Below, piece by piece: positions 42,919-51,234 of a DNA stretch of 64,000 nt. Under the pieces are notes generated by a model that had not been told where the DNA came from, ran no database searches, and saw nothing but the letters and a program-made list of their open reading frames with translations. Each line of letters opens with the position of its first letter. The first letter of the stretch is position 1. The stretch is from Burkholderiales bacterium (GTDB lineage: Bacteria > Pseudomonadota > Gammaproteobacteria > Burkholderiales > Burkholderiaceae_E). The stretch spans positions 1 through 64,000 of the forward strand of contig CANKWX010000002.1 of NCBI GenBank assembly GCA_947487165.1. The letters run 5' to 3'. The position numbers and the translations under genes were made by a program.

Positions 42919-44489
42919 ATCGACCGGCCGGTTCCCGCCCAGTAGGGTTCGCGCAGCAAGCGCTTCTGGAGCTTGCCAGTCTCGGTGCGTGGCAAGGTGT
43001 CACGAAATTCGATCGTGCGTGGCACTTTGTAGCCGGCCAGCGCCTCGCGGCAATGGCGCAAGAGCGATTCGATCAGCGCGTCATCGGCACGCAAGCCGGG
43101 CGTGAGTTGCAAGATCGCCTTGACCTCCTCGCCGAACTCCCCGTTTGGCACACCGATCACTGCAGCATCAAACACCGCAGTATGGGTGGCCAGAACTGCT
43201 TCAATTTCGGCCGGGTAGATATTCACACCACCGGAGATGATCATGTCGATCAGGCGGTCAGTGAGATAGAGATAGCCTTCGGCATCCATCCACCCTACAT
43301 CGCCAGTGGTGAACATCCCCGCACCGCGATGCGCTGCCGCGGTCTTGGCCGGATCATTGTGATACTGCATGGCGATGCCACGCCGGTTGCGCATCCAGAT
43401 CGTGCCGTGCTCACCGACCTGCGCGGCCGAGCCGTCTTCATGAAGAATGAAGACATCGGTTTGCTGGATGACGCGCCCCACTGAACCCGGGCGCTTGAGC
43501 CACTCCGCCGACGAGATACCGGTCACCACAGCGCCTTCGGTCGAGCCGTAATACTCTTGAATACAAGGCCCCCACCAGTCGATCATCTCGCGCTTGACCT
43601 GCGGCGGACAGGGCGCCGCGCCATGCCAGACGCATTGCAGCGATGAACCGTCGAAAGCGTCTTTCACTGACGCATCAAGCCGAAGCAGCCGAATGAACTG
43701 GGTAGGCACCAGATGCAGATTGGTGACGCGGTAATCGTCGATCAGACGCAGGGTGCCTGCGGCATCGAACCGATGCGTCATGACCACCGTCGAGCCGGCA
43801 AGCAGCGGCAAAAAAGCAAAGCTCCACTGCGCCGAGTGATAGTAGGGACCGGCCAGCAGCGTCATGCCGTCGGGCGGCAAGGCGAGCGTGGCCAACATCC
43901 CCTGGGCCATCGACCTGAGCGATTCGATCGGCGGCGGTCCATCAGTCAGCCGCACCACGCCCTTGGGCCGACCGGTGGTTCCCGAGGTGTAGAACATCGG
44001 GCCACCGGCGCACTGCCCTTCAGGCTCGCTGTCATCGCCGTCGGCGCCGATCAGCGTCTCATACCCGATGAGTCCATCAGGGGTATGGTCGGCAGGATTG
44101 GTCAATGCGCAAACCCGCAGGCGCGCTGCGCTGTCGGGCGCCAAGGCCAATGCCTGCGAGGCAAGGCTGGCAAAGCGGGTATCGGTAAACAGCGCCACCG
44201 ACCCCGAATCAGCCAGAACATGGGCCAACTCATCGGCGGTGAAGTGCCAGTTGACCGGGACATAGGTAACACCGGCATGGTGAGCCGCTGCCATCAGTTC
44301 AAAGGCCTGTCGCGAATTGCCGCAGAAAAAGGCGATCCGATCGCCCGGCTCAAGGCCTGCTGCACGCAGTGCGCGAATCAGACGATTGACGCGGCTGTTC
44401 AGGGCGATCCATGAACAGGATCCGGCTTCATCGATCAGCGCGGGCGCATTGCCCCGACGCTGAGCCGCCAAAGCGGTCATCAGGGCCAT
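42915..44489 (-). CDS. AMP-forming acyl-CoA synthetase (FadD-like)
   Basis: 524-residue ANL-superfamily enzyme activating a carboxylic acid through an acyl-AMP to the CoA thioester. The P-loop-like motif is FYTSGTTGRPKGV; A5 is QEYYGSTEGAV; A7/A8 are TTGDVGWMDAEGYLYLTDRLIDMIISGG; and the catalytic Lys lies in PRTETGKLQKRLL. Chain-length preference is unknown; short insertions and the SGTTG context resemble FadD3/FadD17-like steroid or aromatic-acid ligases as much as fatty acid ligases. It is convergent with the SDR gene. Confidence 0.92.
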   Translation of the reverse strand: MALMTALAAQRRGNAPALIDEAGSCSWIALNSRVNRLIRALRAAGLEPGDRIAFFCGNSRQAFELMAAAHHAGVTYVPVNWHFTADELAHVLADSGSVALFTDTRFASLASQALALAPDSAARLRVCALTNPADHTPDGLIGYETLIGADGDDSEPEGQCAGGPMFYTSGTTGRPKGVVRLTDGPPPIESLRSMAQGMLATLALPPDGMTLLAGPYYHSAQWSFAFLPLLAGSTVVMTHRFDAAGTLRLIDDYRVTNLHLVPTQFIRLLRLDASVKDAFDGSSLQCVWHGAAPCPPQVKREMIDWWGPCIQEYYGSTEGAVVTGISSAEWLKRPGSVGRVIQQTDVFILHEDGSAAQVGEHGTIWMRNRRGIAMQYHNDPAKTAAAHRGAGMFTTGDVGWMDAEGYLYLTDRLIDMIISGGVNIYPAEIEAVLATHTAVFDAAVIGVPNGEFGEEVKAILQLTPGLRADDALIESLLRHCREALAGYKVPRTIEFRDTLPRTETGKLQKRLLREPYWAGTGRSI

Positions 44490-44655
44490 CTTCGTCTCCA
44501 GCGAGCTTCGCTTTGCTGGTGATCTTACCGTCTCCCTTCAAGAGCGCGGCGACAAGCTGATCGAGCGACGGCTCATCGACTTCAGTTCGACAAACACATG
44601 TGTACTGATTTTGGTGATTGGCACTAAACTTCGCCACTCACCAAGGACAAAACCG

Positions 44656-44928
44656 ATGAATCTTGTACTCAGGGGCTTGTGCCTCTTCGCTTATGTGATG
44701 GCGAGCGCCAAACTGGCCGGCCTGCTCCCCGAAGGTCAATTCGAGCATGCACCGATCGTGGCCGGTGTCCTGCTCGGACTGCATCTGCTGGAGGTGATCT
44801 TCATGTTTCGGCATGTGCGCCTTTACAAGGGGTCACTGGCGGTCAGCATCATGCTGACCCTGCTGTTCGGATTGCTGCACTGGAAGCCGCTTGCCGATGC
44901 CAGGGCGCGAGCTGAAGCAGGCGGCTGA
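44656..44928 (+). CDS. small membrane protein, DUF1145-like
   Basis: 90-residue protein with about three predicted helices (residues 2-20, 28-48 and 58-76). The pattern AGVLLGLHLLEVIFMF...LLFGLLHWKPL resembles DUF1145 (E. coli YhhL-like) proteins of unknown function. The start is ATG 44656 with CAAGGAC 9 bases upstream. The sulfatase gene begins 10 bases after its stop, so the two share a transcript. Confidence 0.72.
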   Translation: MNLVLRGLCLFAYVMASAKLAGLLPEGQFEHAPIVAGVLLGLHLLEVIFMFRHVRLYKGSLAVSIMLTLLFGLLHWKPLADARARAEAGG

Positions 44929-44938
44929 GGCGATGAGC

Positions 44939-46726
44939 ATGAAGTCGACACCACGAAGGCATCTGCTCGGTCTGGGCCTTGTCACGGCATTGGGGTTGAG
45001 CCTGTGCAGCATGGCCATCGCAGCACCGGCCGACCGGCCCAACATCGTGGTGCTGGTCGCCGATGACTGGGGATTTACCGATGTCGGTGCTTTCGGCGGC
45101 GAAATCGCAACCCCGAACATTGACGAGCTGGCCCGCCGGGGTATGCGCTTTTCGAACTTTCATGTCGCTGCCTCCTGCTCGCCCACGCGATCGATGCTGC
45201 TGACCGGCGTCGACAGTCATCGCAATGGTCACGGCAACCTGCGTGAGACCATGCCGCGTGAACACCTGGGCAAGCCCGGCTATCTCGGCTCTCTGGTACC
45301 CAATGTCGTGACCCTGGGCACACTGCTGCGCGATGGCGGCTATCGAACCTATGTCGTCGGCAAATGGAATGTCGGCAGCGAGCCCGACAACCTTCCCGAT
45401 CGCCGCGGCTTCGACAGGTCCTTCGTGATGGGCGATACCGGCTCCGACAACTGGGAGCCCGAAAAACGCTACCTGCCGCATAACGCGAAGGTGAACTGGT
45501 TTGAAGACGGCAAGACGCCGGTCATGCCTGCCGAGTTTTATTCGTCGACCTTCTTCATCGACAAGACCATCGGCTATCTGAAAAGCGGTGAGACCGGCAA
45601 AAAGCCCTTCTTTGCCTATGTCGGCTTCCAGGCCAACCATGTCCCGGTGCAGGCGCCACAGGCCTTCATCGACAAATACCGGGGACGCTATGACGGCGGC
45701 TGGGCGGCGCTGCGCGAGGCGCGGCGCGACCGGGCCGCAGCGCTCGGACTGGCGCCGAAGTCCGCGCCGATGGTGACCATGCGCACCACCGAGAACTGGG
45801 ACGCATTGAACCCGACCGAGCGCCAGTACCAGGCACGGCTGATGGAGGTTTATGCCGGCATGGCCAGTGCGATGGACCATGAGGTGGGTCGTCTGATTGC
45901 GCATCTGAAATCCACCGGCGAATTCGACAACACGGTGTTCGTGTTCTTGTCCGATAACGGACCGGAAGGCTCGGATTACAAGGAAGCCGACATCTGGCTG
46001 AGGTTCCATTACAACCGGGACCTCGATCGACTCGGCGGCAAAGGCGCGTATGTCGTCCCCGGCCCATCATGGTCAAGCGCGTCGGCGTCGCCGCTGAGCA
46101 CGTTCAAGTTTTACGCAGGCGAAGGCGGCATCCGCTCACCGCTGATCATCAGCGGTGCACACGGCACTGCGTCCAATCAGATTCACGCCGGGCTGACCCA
46201 TGTCACCGACATCTTGCCGACACTGCTCGATCTGGCGAAAGTGCCGCGGCCCGGAACGACCTATCAGGGCCAATCCATCGAGGCACCCATCGGGCGAAGT
46301 CTGCTGCCGGTCCTTGCCGATCCGGCCTTGCGTGTGCGCACCGATAGCGAGCCGATCGGCTATGAACTCGCCGGCAATAAGGCGCTCTTCAAGGGTGACC
46401 TCAAACTTGTGCTGAACACGGCGCCGATCGGCGACGGGCAATGGCATCTCTATGACCTGCGCCTCGACCCGGGTGAAACCAATGACCTGCGCCAGCAAAG
46501 GCCGCAGGAGTTCGCCGCCATGCAGGCCGACTATTTGGCTTGGGCGAAAGAACAGGGAGTGCTGTCGATGCCGGAAGGCTACAGCCCGGTGCGACAGGTC
46601 ATGATCAACACCGTGTTCAACTACTGGATTCCGACCTATCTGACCTCGATGATCGTCGCGCTCGCCGGAATCGTCGTCGTGGGCTGGGCCCTGATCGCCC
46701 GACGCTGGCGCGCTCGCAGGGGTTGA
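44939..46726 (+). CDS. membrane-anchored sulfatase (Cys-type)
   Basis: 595-residue sulfatase. It has an N-terminal signal peptide (ending AIAAPAD), metal ligands in VVLVADDWGFTDVG and the activation motif C80-S-P-T-R, which matches the C-x-P-x-R formylglycine consensus. FLSDNGPEG and the late substrate region follow. Unlike the sulfatase at 14355 it ends in a single helix (about 570-588, TSMIVALAGIVVVGWALIA) with a basic tail, so it is probably tethered to the inner membrane facing the periplasm. ATG 44939 is preferred over ATG 44933 because GAGG then sits 8 bases upstream. No maturase gene is nearby. The substrate is unknown. Confidence 0.9.
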   Translation: MKSTPRRHLLGLGLVTALGLSLCSMAIAAPADRPNIVVLVADDWGFTDVGAFGGEIATPNIDELARRGMRFSNFHVAASCSPTRSMLLTGVDSHRNGHGNLRETMPREHLGKPGYLGSLVPNVVTLGTLLRDGGYRTYVVGKWNVGSEPDNLPDRRGFDRSFVMGDTGSDNWEPEKRYLPHNAKVNWFEDGKTPVMPAEFYSSTFFIDKTIGYLKSGETGKKPFFAYVGFQANHVPVQAPQAFIDKYRGRYDGGWAALREARRDRAAALGLAPKSAPMVTMRTTENWDALNPTERQYQARLMEVYAGMASAMDHEVGRLIAHLKSTGEFDNTVFVFLSDNGPEGSDYKEADIWLRFHYNRDLDRLGGKGAYVVPGPSWSSASASPLSTFKFYAGEGGIRSPLIISGAHGTASNQIHAGLTHVTDILPTLLDLAKVPRPGTTYQGQSIEAPIGRSLLPVLADPALRVRTDSEPIGYELAGNKALFKGDLKLVLNTAPIGDGQWHLYDLRLDPGETNDLRQQRPQEFAAMQADYLAWAKEQGVLSMPEGYSPVRQVMINTVFNYWIPTYLTSMIVALAGIVVVGWALIARRWRARRG

Positions 46727-46815
46727 GGTTTCCTTTTATCTCGCAACACGGCGAGCGATGAGTGTCCGGCAAGCGACGGGGGCCCGGCCGCAGCATCGTC
46801 ATCGTCGCAGCTCGA

Positions 46816-47223
46816 TCAGTTGGCCGACATCCAGCGCCTGAGGTCATTGGTGCGGCGCTCGGTGTGCGCAATCATGCATCCGGCATAGACCGCCCCACGG
46901 ATCGTGCCGCCGGCATAAAGCGCGTAGCGACCGTTGCAGTCGTTTTGACTGAAATTGATCCAGGCGCGCTGAGCATCGACAAGTTGACGCTTGATCGACT
47001 GGTAATCCACCCCGTCAGTCGGATCAGACGCGTCAAGACGCTTTAAAAGTGCGCCGTAAGCGGCATTCAAGGCCTTGTCGCGGGCTTCAAGCCGATTGCC
47101 CAGGCATTGATTGATCTCGACGGTGTTGCCCTGAAAGCACGGATCGGCCTGCTTCGACTGCGCAATGCCAAGCGCCGGCGTGATGGCCAACAGCATTGCC
47201 ATTGGAATGATCGAGTAGTTCAT
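46816..47223 (-). CDS. LprI/DUF1311-like secreted protein
   Basis: 135 residues from ATG 47223, preceded by GGAAGG. After a signal peptide (ending GIAQS) comes a DUF1311/LprI domain with paired Cys residues (DPCFQGNTVEINQCLG; NDCNGR; AGCMIAHTERR) and the typical DAQRAWINFSQNDC block. Members include lysozyme inhibitors of the LprI type; here an envelope or lysozyme-inhibitor role is only possible. It stands alone, convergent with the sulfatase gene and divergent from the SirB1-like gene. Confidence 0.85.
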   Translation of the reverse strand: MNYSIIPMAMLLAITPALGIAQSKQADPCFQGNTVEINQCLGNRLEARDKALNAAYGALLKRLDASDPTDGVDYQSIKRQLVDAQRAWINFSQNDCNGRYALYAGGTIRGAVYAGCMIAHTERRTNDLRRWMSAN

Positions 47224-47363
47224 TTGCCTTCCTTTGTCACGATAATTGTCGCTCACCCAAGACGACACGCCTGAACCACACCGCGGCGCGCCGCTTCGGG
47301 CATCATCGCTGGACGAGCCGTCATTCGATCGGCGCCGTCGGTCCCATATGCCCTGTTTTCGAC

Positions 47364-48023
47364 ATGTATCACGCCATTCCCGAGCTGGCCTATTTCAAGC
47401 TGCTGATCAGCGATGCTGACACCATTCCGCTCTTTGAGGCCGCAGCCTCAATCGGCCAGGATGCCGATCCGTCGCTCGATCTTCAGGGCACGCTGGCGAG
47501 GTTCGATGAACTGGCGCGCGCCTTGTCCCAGGCCTGCCGCGGTGCCACAACCGAAATGTCTCGACTGCAACGGCTGCTTGGTTTTGTTTATGGCACGCAA
47601 GGCTTTGCCGGCAATGCCAATGACTACTACAACGCCGACAACAGTTATCTTCACCGCGTCATCGAGACTCGAAAAGGCATTCCGATCACCCTTGCAGTGC
47701 TGCTGTGCGAACTGGCCGAGCATATCGGCATCGACATCGAAGGCATTGCCTTTCCAGGGCATTTTCTGGTCAAGGCAACTCTGCATGAAGGCATCGTCGT
47801 CATCGACCCGTTCACCGGGAAAAACCTTGATTACGAGACACTCGAGATTCGGGCCGCGCCCTATGGCATGAGCGTCGAGCGGCTGTTGCGACCGGCGTCG
47901 GCACGTCAGATCCTCATTCGAATGCTCAGCAACCTGCAAGCGATTCACGAGCAGCAGCGCAGCCCCGAGTTGCTCGACAAAGTGGTGCAACGTCTGCAGA
48001 TGCTCCAGGAAGGCCTTGAATGA
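47364..48023 (+). CDS. SirB1-like protein (transglutaminase-like fold)
   Basis: 219-residue member of the SirB1/PF13369 family. The core motif is DYYNADNSYLHRVIETRKGIPITLAVL, then a His-containing GIAFPGHFLVKA and a DPFTGK Asp strand, giving a Cys-less transglutaminase-like layout. Members of this family usually carry C-terminal TPR-like helices, which are short here. Function is unknown. The ThDP enzyme genes start 48 bases downstream with their own ribosome site. Confidence 0.85.
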   Translation: MYHAIPELAYFKLLISDADTIPLFEAAASIGQDADPSLDLQGTLARFDELARALSQACRGATTEMSRLQRLLGFVYGTQGFAGNANDYYNADNSYLHRVIETRKGIPITLAVLLCELAEHIGIDIEGIAFPGHFLVKATLHEGIVVIDPFTGKNLDYETLEIRAAPYGMSVERLLRPASARQILIRMLSNLQAIHEQQRSPELLDKVVQRLQMLQEGLE

Positions 48024-48071
48024 GGCCTCGCGGCAGTACGGCCATTATCTGATCCCAGGCAAGGAGAATCC

Positions 48072-48608
48072 ATGACCGACCATACGCCTGCGCCGATGGC
48101 TTGGCCCGAGCAGATCTTCGAGATCCTCAAGCGAGGCGGCATCCGGCAGGTGGCCTACGTGCCCGATGCCGGCCATGCTCACGTCATTCGCCGGGTCCAT
48201 GCCGATCCCGACATGCGGGCGATCGTCCTGACCACCGAAGAAGAAGGTGTGGCGACCTGCTGTGGTGCCTGGCTCGGCGGCGAGCGTTCGGTGCTGCTGA
48301 TGCAAAGCAGTGGTGTGGGCAACTGCATCAACATGATGTCGCTGATCCAGAATTGCCGATTCCCCTTTCTCACGCTGATCACCATGCGCGGCGAGTTTGC
48401 CGAGTTCAATCCCTGGCAGGTGCCGATGTCGCGTGCAACCCAGCCGGTTCTCGAAGCCATGGGCCTGACGGTCATGAGGGTTGAGCGCCAGGAGGATGTG
48501 GCCGATGTCGTGCAGGCCGGTCTGGATGCGGCTTTCGAGAGCGGCGAACCGATTGCAGTCCTGCTTTCCCAGCGTCTCATCGGTCGAAAAAAATGGGTAG
48601 CAAAATAA
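48072..48608 (+). CDS. ThDP-dependent decarboxylase, alpha (Pyr) subunit, sulfopyruvate/phosphonopyruvate-decarboxylase-like
   Basis: 178 residues that match the N-terminal pyrimidine-binding domain of ThDP decarboxylases, encoded as a separate subunit as in ComD of sulfopyruvate decarboxylase. The motif VLTTEEEGVATCCGAWLGG has the Glu that activates the cofactor. AAGGAGAA precedes the ATG. The stop overlaps the beta-subunit start by 1 base (TAATG), so the two are made together. Whether the substrate is sulfopyruvate, phosphonopyruvate or another 2-oxoacid cannot be decided. Confidence 0.85.
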   Translation: MTDHTPAPMAWPEQIFEILKRGGIRQVAYVPDAGHAHVIRRVHADPDMRAIVLTTEEEGVATCCGAWLGGERSVLLMQSSGVGNCINMMSLIQNCRFPFLTLITMRGEFAEFNPWQVPMSRATQPVLEAMGLTVMRVERQEDVADVVQAGLDAAFESGEPIAVLLSQRLIGRKKWVAK

Positions 48609-49204
48609 TGACAAGCACACCACAAGAACCGATGCTTGATCGCCGGGCGGTGGTCAAACGCCTGCTCGCTGCCAGCCCTGAAGCGCTGGTCGTGACCGGT
48701 CTGGGCTCAGCCGCCTACGATGTTTTCGCCGCAGGCGATCGCCCCGAAAATTTCTATCTGTGGGGCGCAATGGGCGGCGCTGCCGCGATCGGTCTGGGGC
48801 TGGCGCTGGCTCAACCATCGCGCAGCGTCCTGGTCATCACCGGCGATGGCGAGCAGCTCATGGGCATTGGCGCGCTCGCCACCATCGGTGCCCAGCAACC
48901 CGGCAATCTCAGCATCGTGGTGCTCGACAACGGTCACTTTGCCGAAACCGGTATGCAGGCCAGCCACACCCGACTGGGTACCAATCTGATCGAGGTGGCA
49001 CGTGCCTGCGGCATCCGTCGCTGTGAGGCGGTGACGAGTCTCGAGTCGGTCGATCGTCTCGGCGCCTTGGTCAATGCCCGTGAGGGCTGCCTTTTTGCGC
49101 GAATCGCCATTGCGGCCGATGACGTTGCGCGTGCCCTGCCACCGCGCGACGGCGCATTCCTGAAGAACCGCTTTCGAGGGACGCTCAAACTCCAGCCGTT
49201 TTGA
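48608..49204 (+). CDS. ThDP-dependent decarboxylase, beta (PP) subunit
   Basis: 198 residues, the diphosphate-binding half of the enzyme above (ComE-like). The ThDP motif starts GDGEQLMGIGAL and ends with the metal-binding VVLDNGHF. The start is ATG 48608, overlapping the alpha stop; ATG 48593 would lie inside the alpha gene. The C-terminal RFRGTLKLQPF ends the fold. The sigma-54-preceded ABC importer operon follows, possibly supplying a substrate, but its promoter is separate. Confidence 0.87.
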   Translation: MTSTPQEPMLDRRAVVKRLLAASPEALVVTGLGSAAYDVFAAGDRPENFYLWGAMGGAAAIGLGLALAQPSRSVLVITGDGEQLMGIGALATIGAQQPGNLSIVVLDNGHFAETGMQASHTRLGTNLIEVARACGIRRCEAVTSLESVDRLGALVNAREGCLFARIAIAADDVARALPPRDGAFLKNRFRGTLKLQPF

Positions 49205-49363
49205 GTTGGCGATGGCGGCTCTCGATCACGACGCTTGAACTGCGCAACAATCGAACGATTTCGGTGCAGGCAAGCCACGAAACTGTGAGTCGCGCGACCC
49301 ACATCAGGACGGTTTGTGTTTTTCTGGTGCACAATCGGCCGGCTTTGACGCCAGGCAAATCAC

Positions 49364-49390
49364 GATTCAAGGCGGGCAGGCCTTTGAATC
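49364..49390. promoter_or_regulatory. inverted repeat, candidate activator site
   Basis: GATTCAAGG (49364-49372) is mirrored by CCTTTGAATC (49381-49390) with one extra base. It lies about 25 bases upstream of the sigma-54 -24 element, a plausible binding site for an NtrC-type activator or an accessory regulator. Confidence 0.4.
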
Positions 49391-49414
49391 GCCCGAGCGA
49401 CGCCAGCCTTGTCG

Positions 49415-49430
49415 TGGCACAGACTTTGCA
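49415..49430 (+). promoter_or_regulatory. sigma-54 (RpoN) -24/-12 promoter
   Basis: TGGCAC (49415-49420), five bases, TTGCA (49426-49430): this matches the TGGCAC-N5-TTGCW consensus at every position, with the invariant GG and GC at the correct spacing. Transcription should start near 49442, about 73 bases before the ABC binding-protein ATG. Nitrogen or stress control through an enhancer-binding protein is inferred. Confidence 0.8.
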
Positions 49431-49514
49431 TAGGGATTTCCTGCCCGCCCACCAATGACCCGTGCCGTATCCGCCGGTTGAGAGCGGCGGCTTTCACCTA
49501 CAACAGGAGTCAAG

Positions 49515-51185
49515 ATGAATTTCAATGCAAGCGCCCGCCGCCCCGGCATCGTCGTCAGCGGCCTTGTCGCCCTGGCGATTTGCGTCGGTGCAGGGGTTCC
49601 CGGATCGGTTCAGGCGCAAGAGAAGGTATTGCGCATCGCGATGACGGCAGCAGACATTCCGCGCACGCTCGGGCAGCCCGATCAGGGCTTCGAGGGCAAT
49701 CGATTTACCGGCATCCCGATGTACGACGCGCTGACGCAGTGGGACCTCTCCAAGGCCGACGCGCCCAGCATCCTGATCCCGGGTCTGGCCCTGTCATGGG
49801 CAGTCGATGCAAAAGACAAGACCAAGTGGGTCTTCAAGCTGCGCCCCAATGTCAAATTCCATGACGGCAGCGCATTAAACGCCGATGCCGTCGTCTGGAA
49901 TGTGCGCAAGGTGCTCGACAAGGACGCGGTCCACTTCGATGCCAGCCAGGTCGGTGTCACAGCGAGCCGGATGCCGACGCTGCGCAGCGCACGCAAGATC
50001 GATGAACTGACCGTCGAATTGACGACCAGTGAACCCGATGCCTTCCTGCCGCTGAATCTGACGAACCTGTTCATGGCCAGCCCCGCACACTGGCAGAAAA
50101 AGTTCGATGCCGCCGCAGGTGCAACGCCGGCCGACAAGGCGAAAACCGCCTGGACCGCCTTTGCTGCGGATGCCAGCGGCAGCGGTCCGTTCAAGATGAC
50201 GCGCTTCGTGCCGCGCGAGCGCCTTGAGGTGGCAGCCAACAAGGCTTACTGGGATCCGGCAAGGGTGCCGAAGATCGACCGCGTCGTGATGATCCCGATG
50301 CCTGAGGCCAATGCCCGCACGGCAGCGCTGCTGTCAGGTCAGGTCGACTGGATCGAGGCACCATCTCCCGACGCGATGTCGCAAATTCAGAGCCGCGGCT
50401 ACAAGATCTACTTCAACCAGCAGCCGCACGTCTGGCCCTGGCAGCTGTCGTTCGCAGAAGGGTCGCCTTGGCTCGACAAGCGCGTGCGCCATGCCGCCAA
50501 CCTCTGTGTCGACCGAACCGGTCTTCTGAAGCTGCTCGGCGGGATGATGTCGGTACCGAAGGGCACCGTGCCGCCGGGCCACCCGTGGTGGGGCAATCCG
50601 AAGTTCGACATCACCTATGACCCCGATGCCGCCAAGAAGCTGATGAGCGAGGCCGGCTGGTCTGCAGCAAAACCCCTGAAGGTCAAGGTACAGATCAGTG
50701 CCAGCGGCTCGGGCCAGATGCAGCCTCTGCCGATGAACGAGTTTGTCCAGCAGTCGCTCAAGGCCTGTTACTTCGATGTGCAGTTCGACGTGATCGAGTG
50801 GAACACGCTGTTTACGAACTGGCGCAAAGGCGCGAAAGATCCGTCAGCCAATGGTGCCAACGCGACCAACGTCAGCTTTGCGGCGATGGATCCGTTCTTC
50901 GCGATGGTTCGCTTCACCAGCACCAAGACCTTCCCGCCGACCTCGAACAACTGGGGCTACTTCGGCAACGCCGAGTTCGACAAGCTGATCGCTGATGCCC
51001 GGGGCGCCTTCGATGACAAGGCGCGCGATGCGGCGCTGGCAAAGCTGCATGCGCGAATCGTCGAGGAGGCACCCTTTGTCTGGATCGCCCATGACGTCGG
51101 CCCGCGTGCCATGAGCGCAAAGGTCAAGGGCGTGGTGCAGCCTCGCAGCTGGTTCATCGACATCGCAACGATGTCGATGGATTGA
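49515..51185 (+). CDS. ABC transporter substrate-binding protein, family 5 (peptide/nickel/opine type)
   Basis: 556-residue periplasmic protein. The signal peptide (residues 1-35, ending SVQAQEK) precedes a DppA/OppA-type fold with the motif FKLRPNVKFHDGSALNADAVVWN and RHAANLCVDRTGLLKLLGG. AGGAG lies just upstream of the ATG. It is the first gene of a binding protein-permease-permease-ATPase-ATPase operon controlled by a sigma-54 promoter. The ligand is unknown; family members bind peptides, nickel chelates, sugars or opines. A strong hairpin after the stop probably raises its mRNA level over the downstream genes. Confidence 0.93.
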   Translation: MNFNASARRPGIVVSGLVALAICVGAGVPGSVQAQEKVLRIAMTAADIPRTLGQPDQGFEGNRFTGIPMYDALTQWDLSKADAPSILIPGLALSWAVDAKDKTKWVFKLRPNVKFHDGSALNADAVVWNVRKVLDKDAVHFDASQVGVTASRMPTLRSARKIDELTVELTTSEPDAFLPLNLTNLFMASPAHWQKKFDAAAGATPADKAKTAWTAFAADASGSGPFKMTRFVPRERLEVAANKAYWDPARVPKIDRVVMIPMPEANARTAALLSGQVDWIEAPSPDAMSQIQSRGYKIYFNQQPHVWPWQLSFAEGSPWLDKRVRHAANLCVDRTGLLKLLGGMMSVPKGTVPPGHPWWGNPKFDITYDPDAAKKLMSEAGWSAAKPLKVKVQISASGSGQMQPLPMNEFVQQSLKACYFDVQFDVIEWNTLFTNWRKGAKDPSANGANATNVSFAAMDPFFAMVRFTSTKTFPPTSNNWGYFGNAEFDKLIADARGAFDDKARDAALAKLHARIVEEAPFVWIAHDVGPRAMSAKVKGVVQPRSWFIDIATMSMD

Positions 51186-51190
51186 TCCGC

Positions 51191-51217
51191 CCGGGAGGCG
51201 CTGACAGCGCCTCCCGG
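51191..51217 (+). other. perfect intergenic hairpin between binding-protein and permease genes
   Basis: CCGGGAGGCGCT (51191-51202), loop GAC, AGCGCCTCCCGG (51206-51217): a perfect 12-bp, very GC-rich stem without a T tract. It starts 6 bases after the binding-protein stop and ends 17 bases before the permease ATG. Such elements protect the upstream mRNA or partially terminate transcription, giving excess binding protein. Confidence 0.8.
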
Positions 51218-51234
51218 TCCGTCTGGCGTCCCAC

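Larger units (their letters stand above)
49205..49514. other. intergenic region (310 bp) with sigma-54 promoter
   Basis: No coding potential seen. It holds a TTGTG/CACAA inverted repeat (spacer 11) at about 49314-49334, the inverted repeat at 49364-49390, the sigma-54 promoter at 49415-49430, and AGGAG before the binding-protein gene. Confidence 0.6.

Noticed and set aside
49364-49390. tRNA-like stem
   Set aside because: The inverted repeat lacks an anticodon arm, T-loop and CCA context; better explained as a regulatory palindrome.
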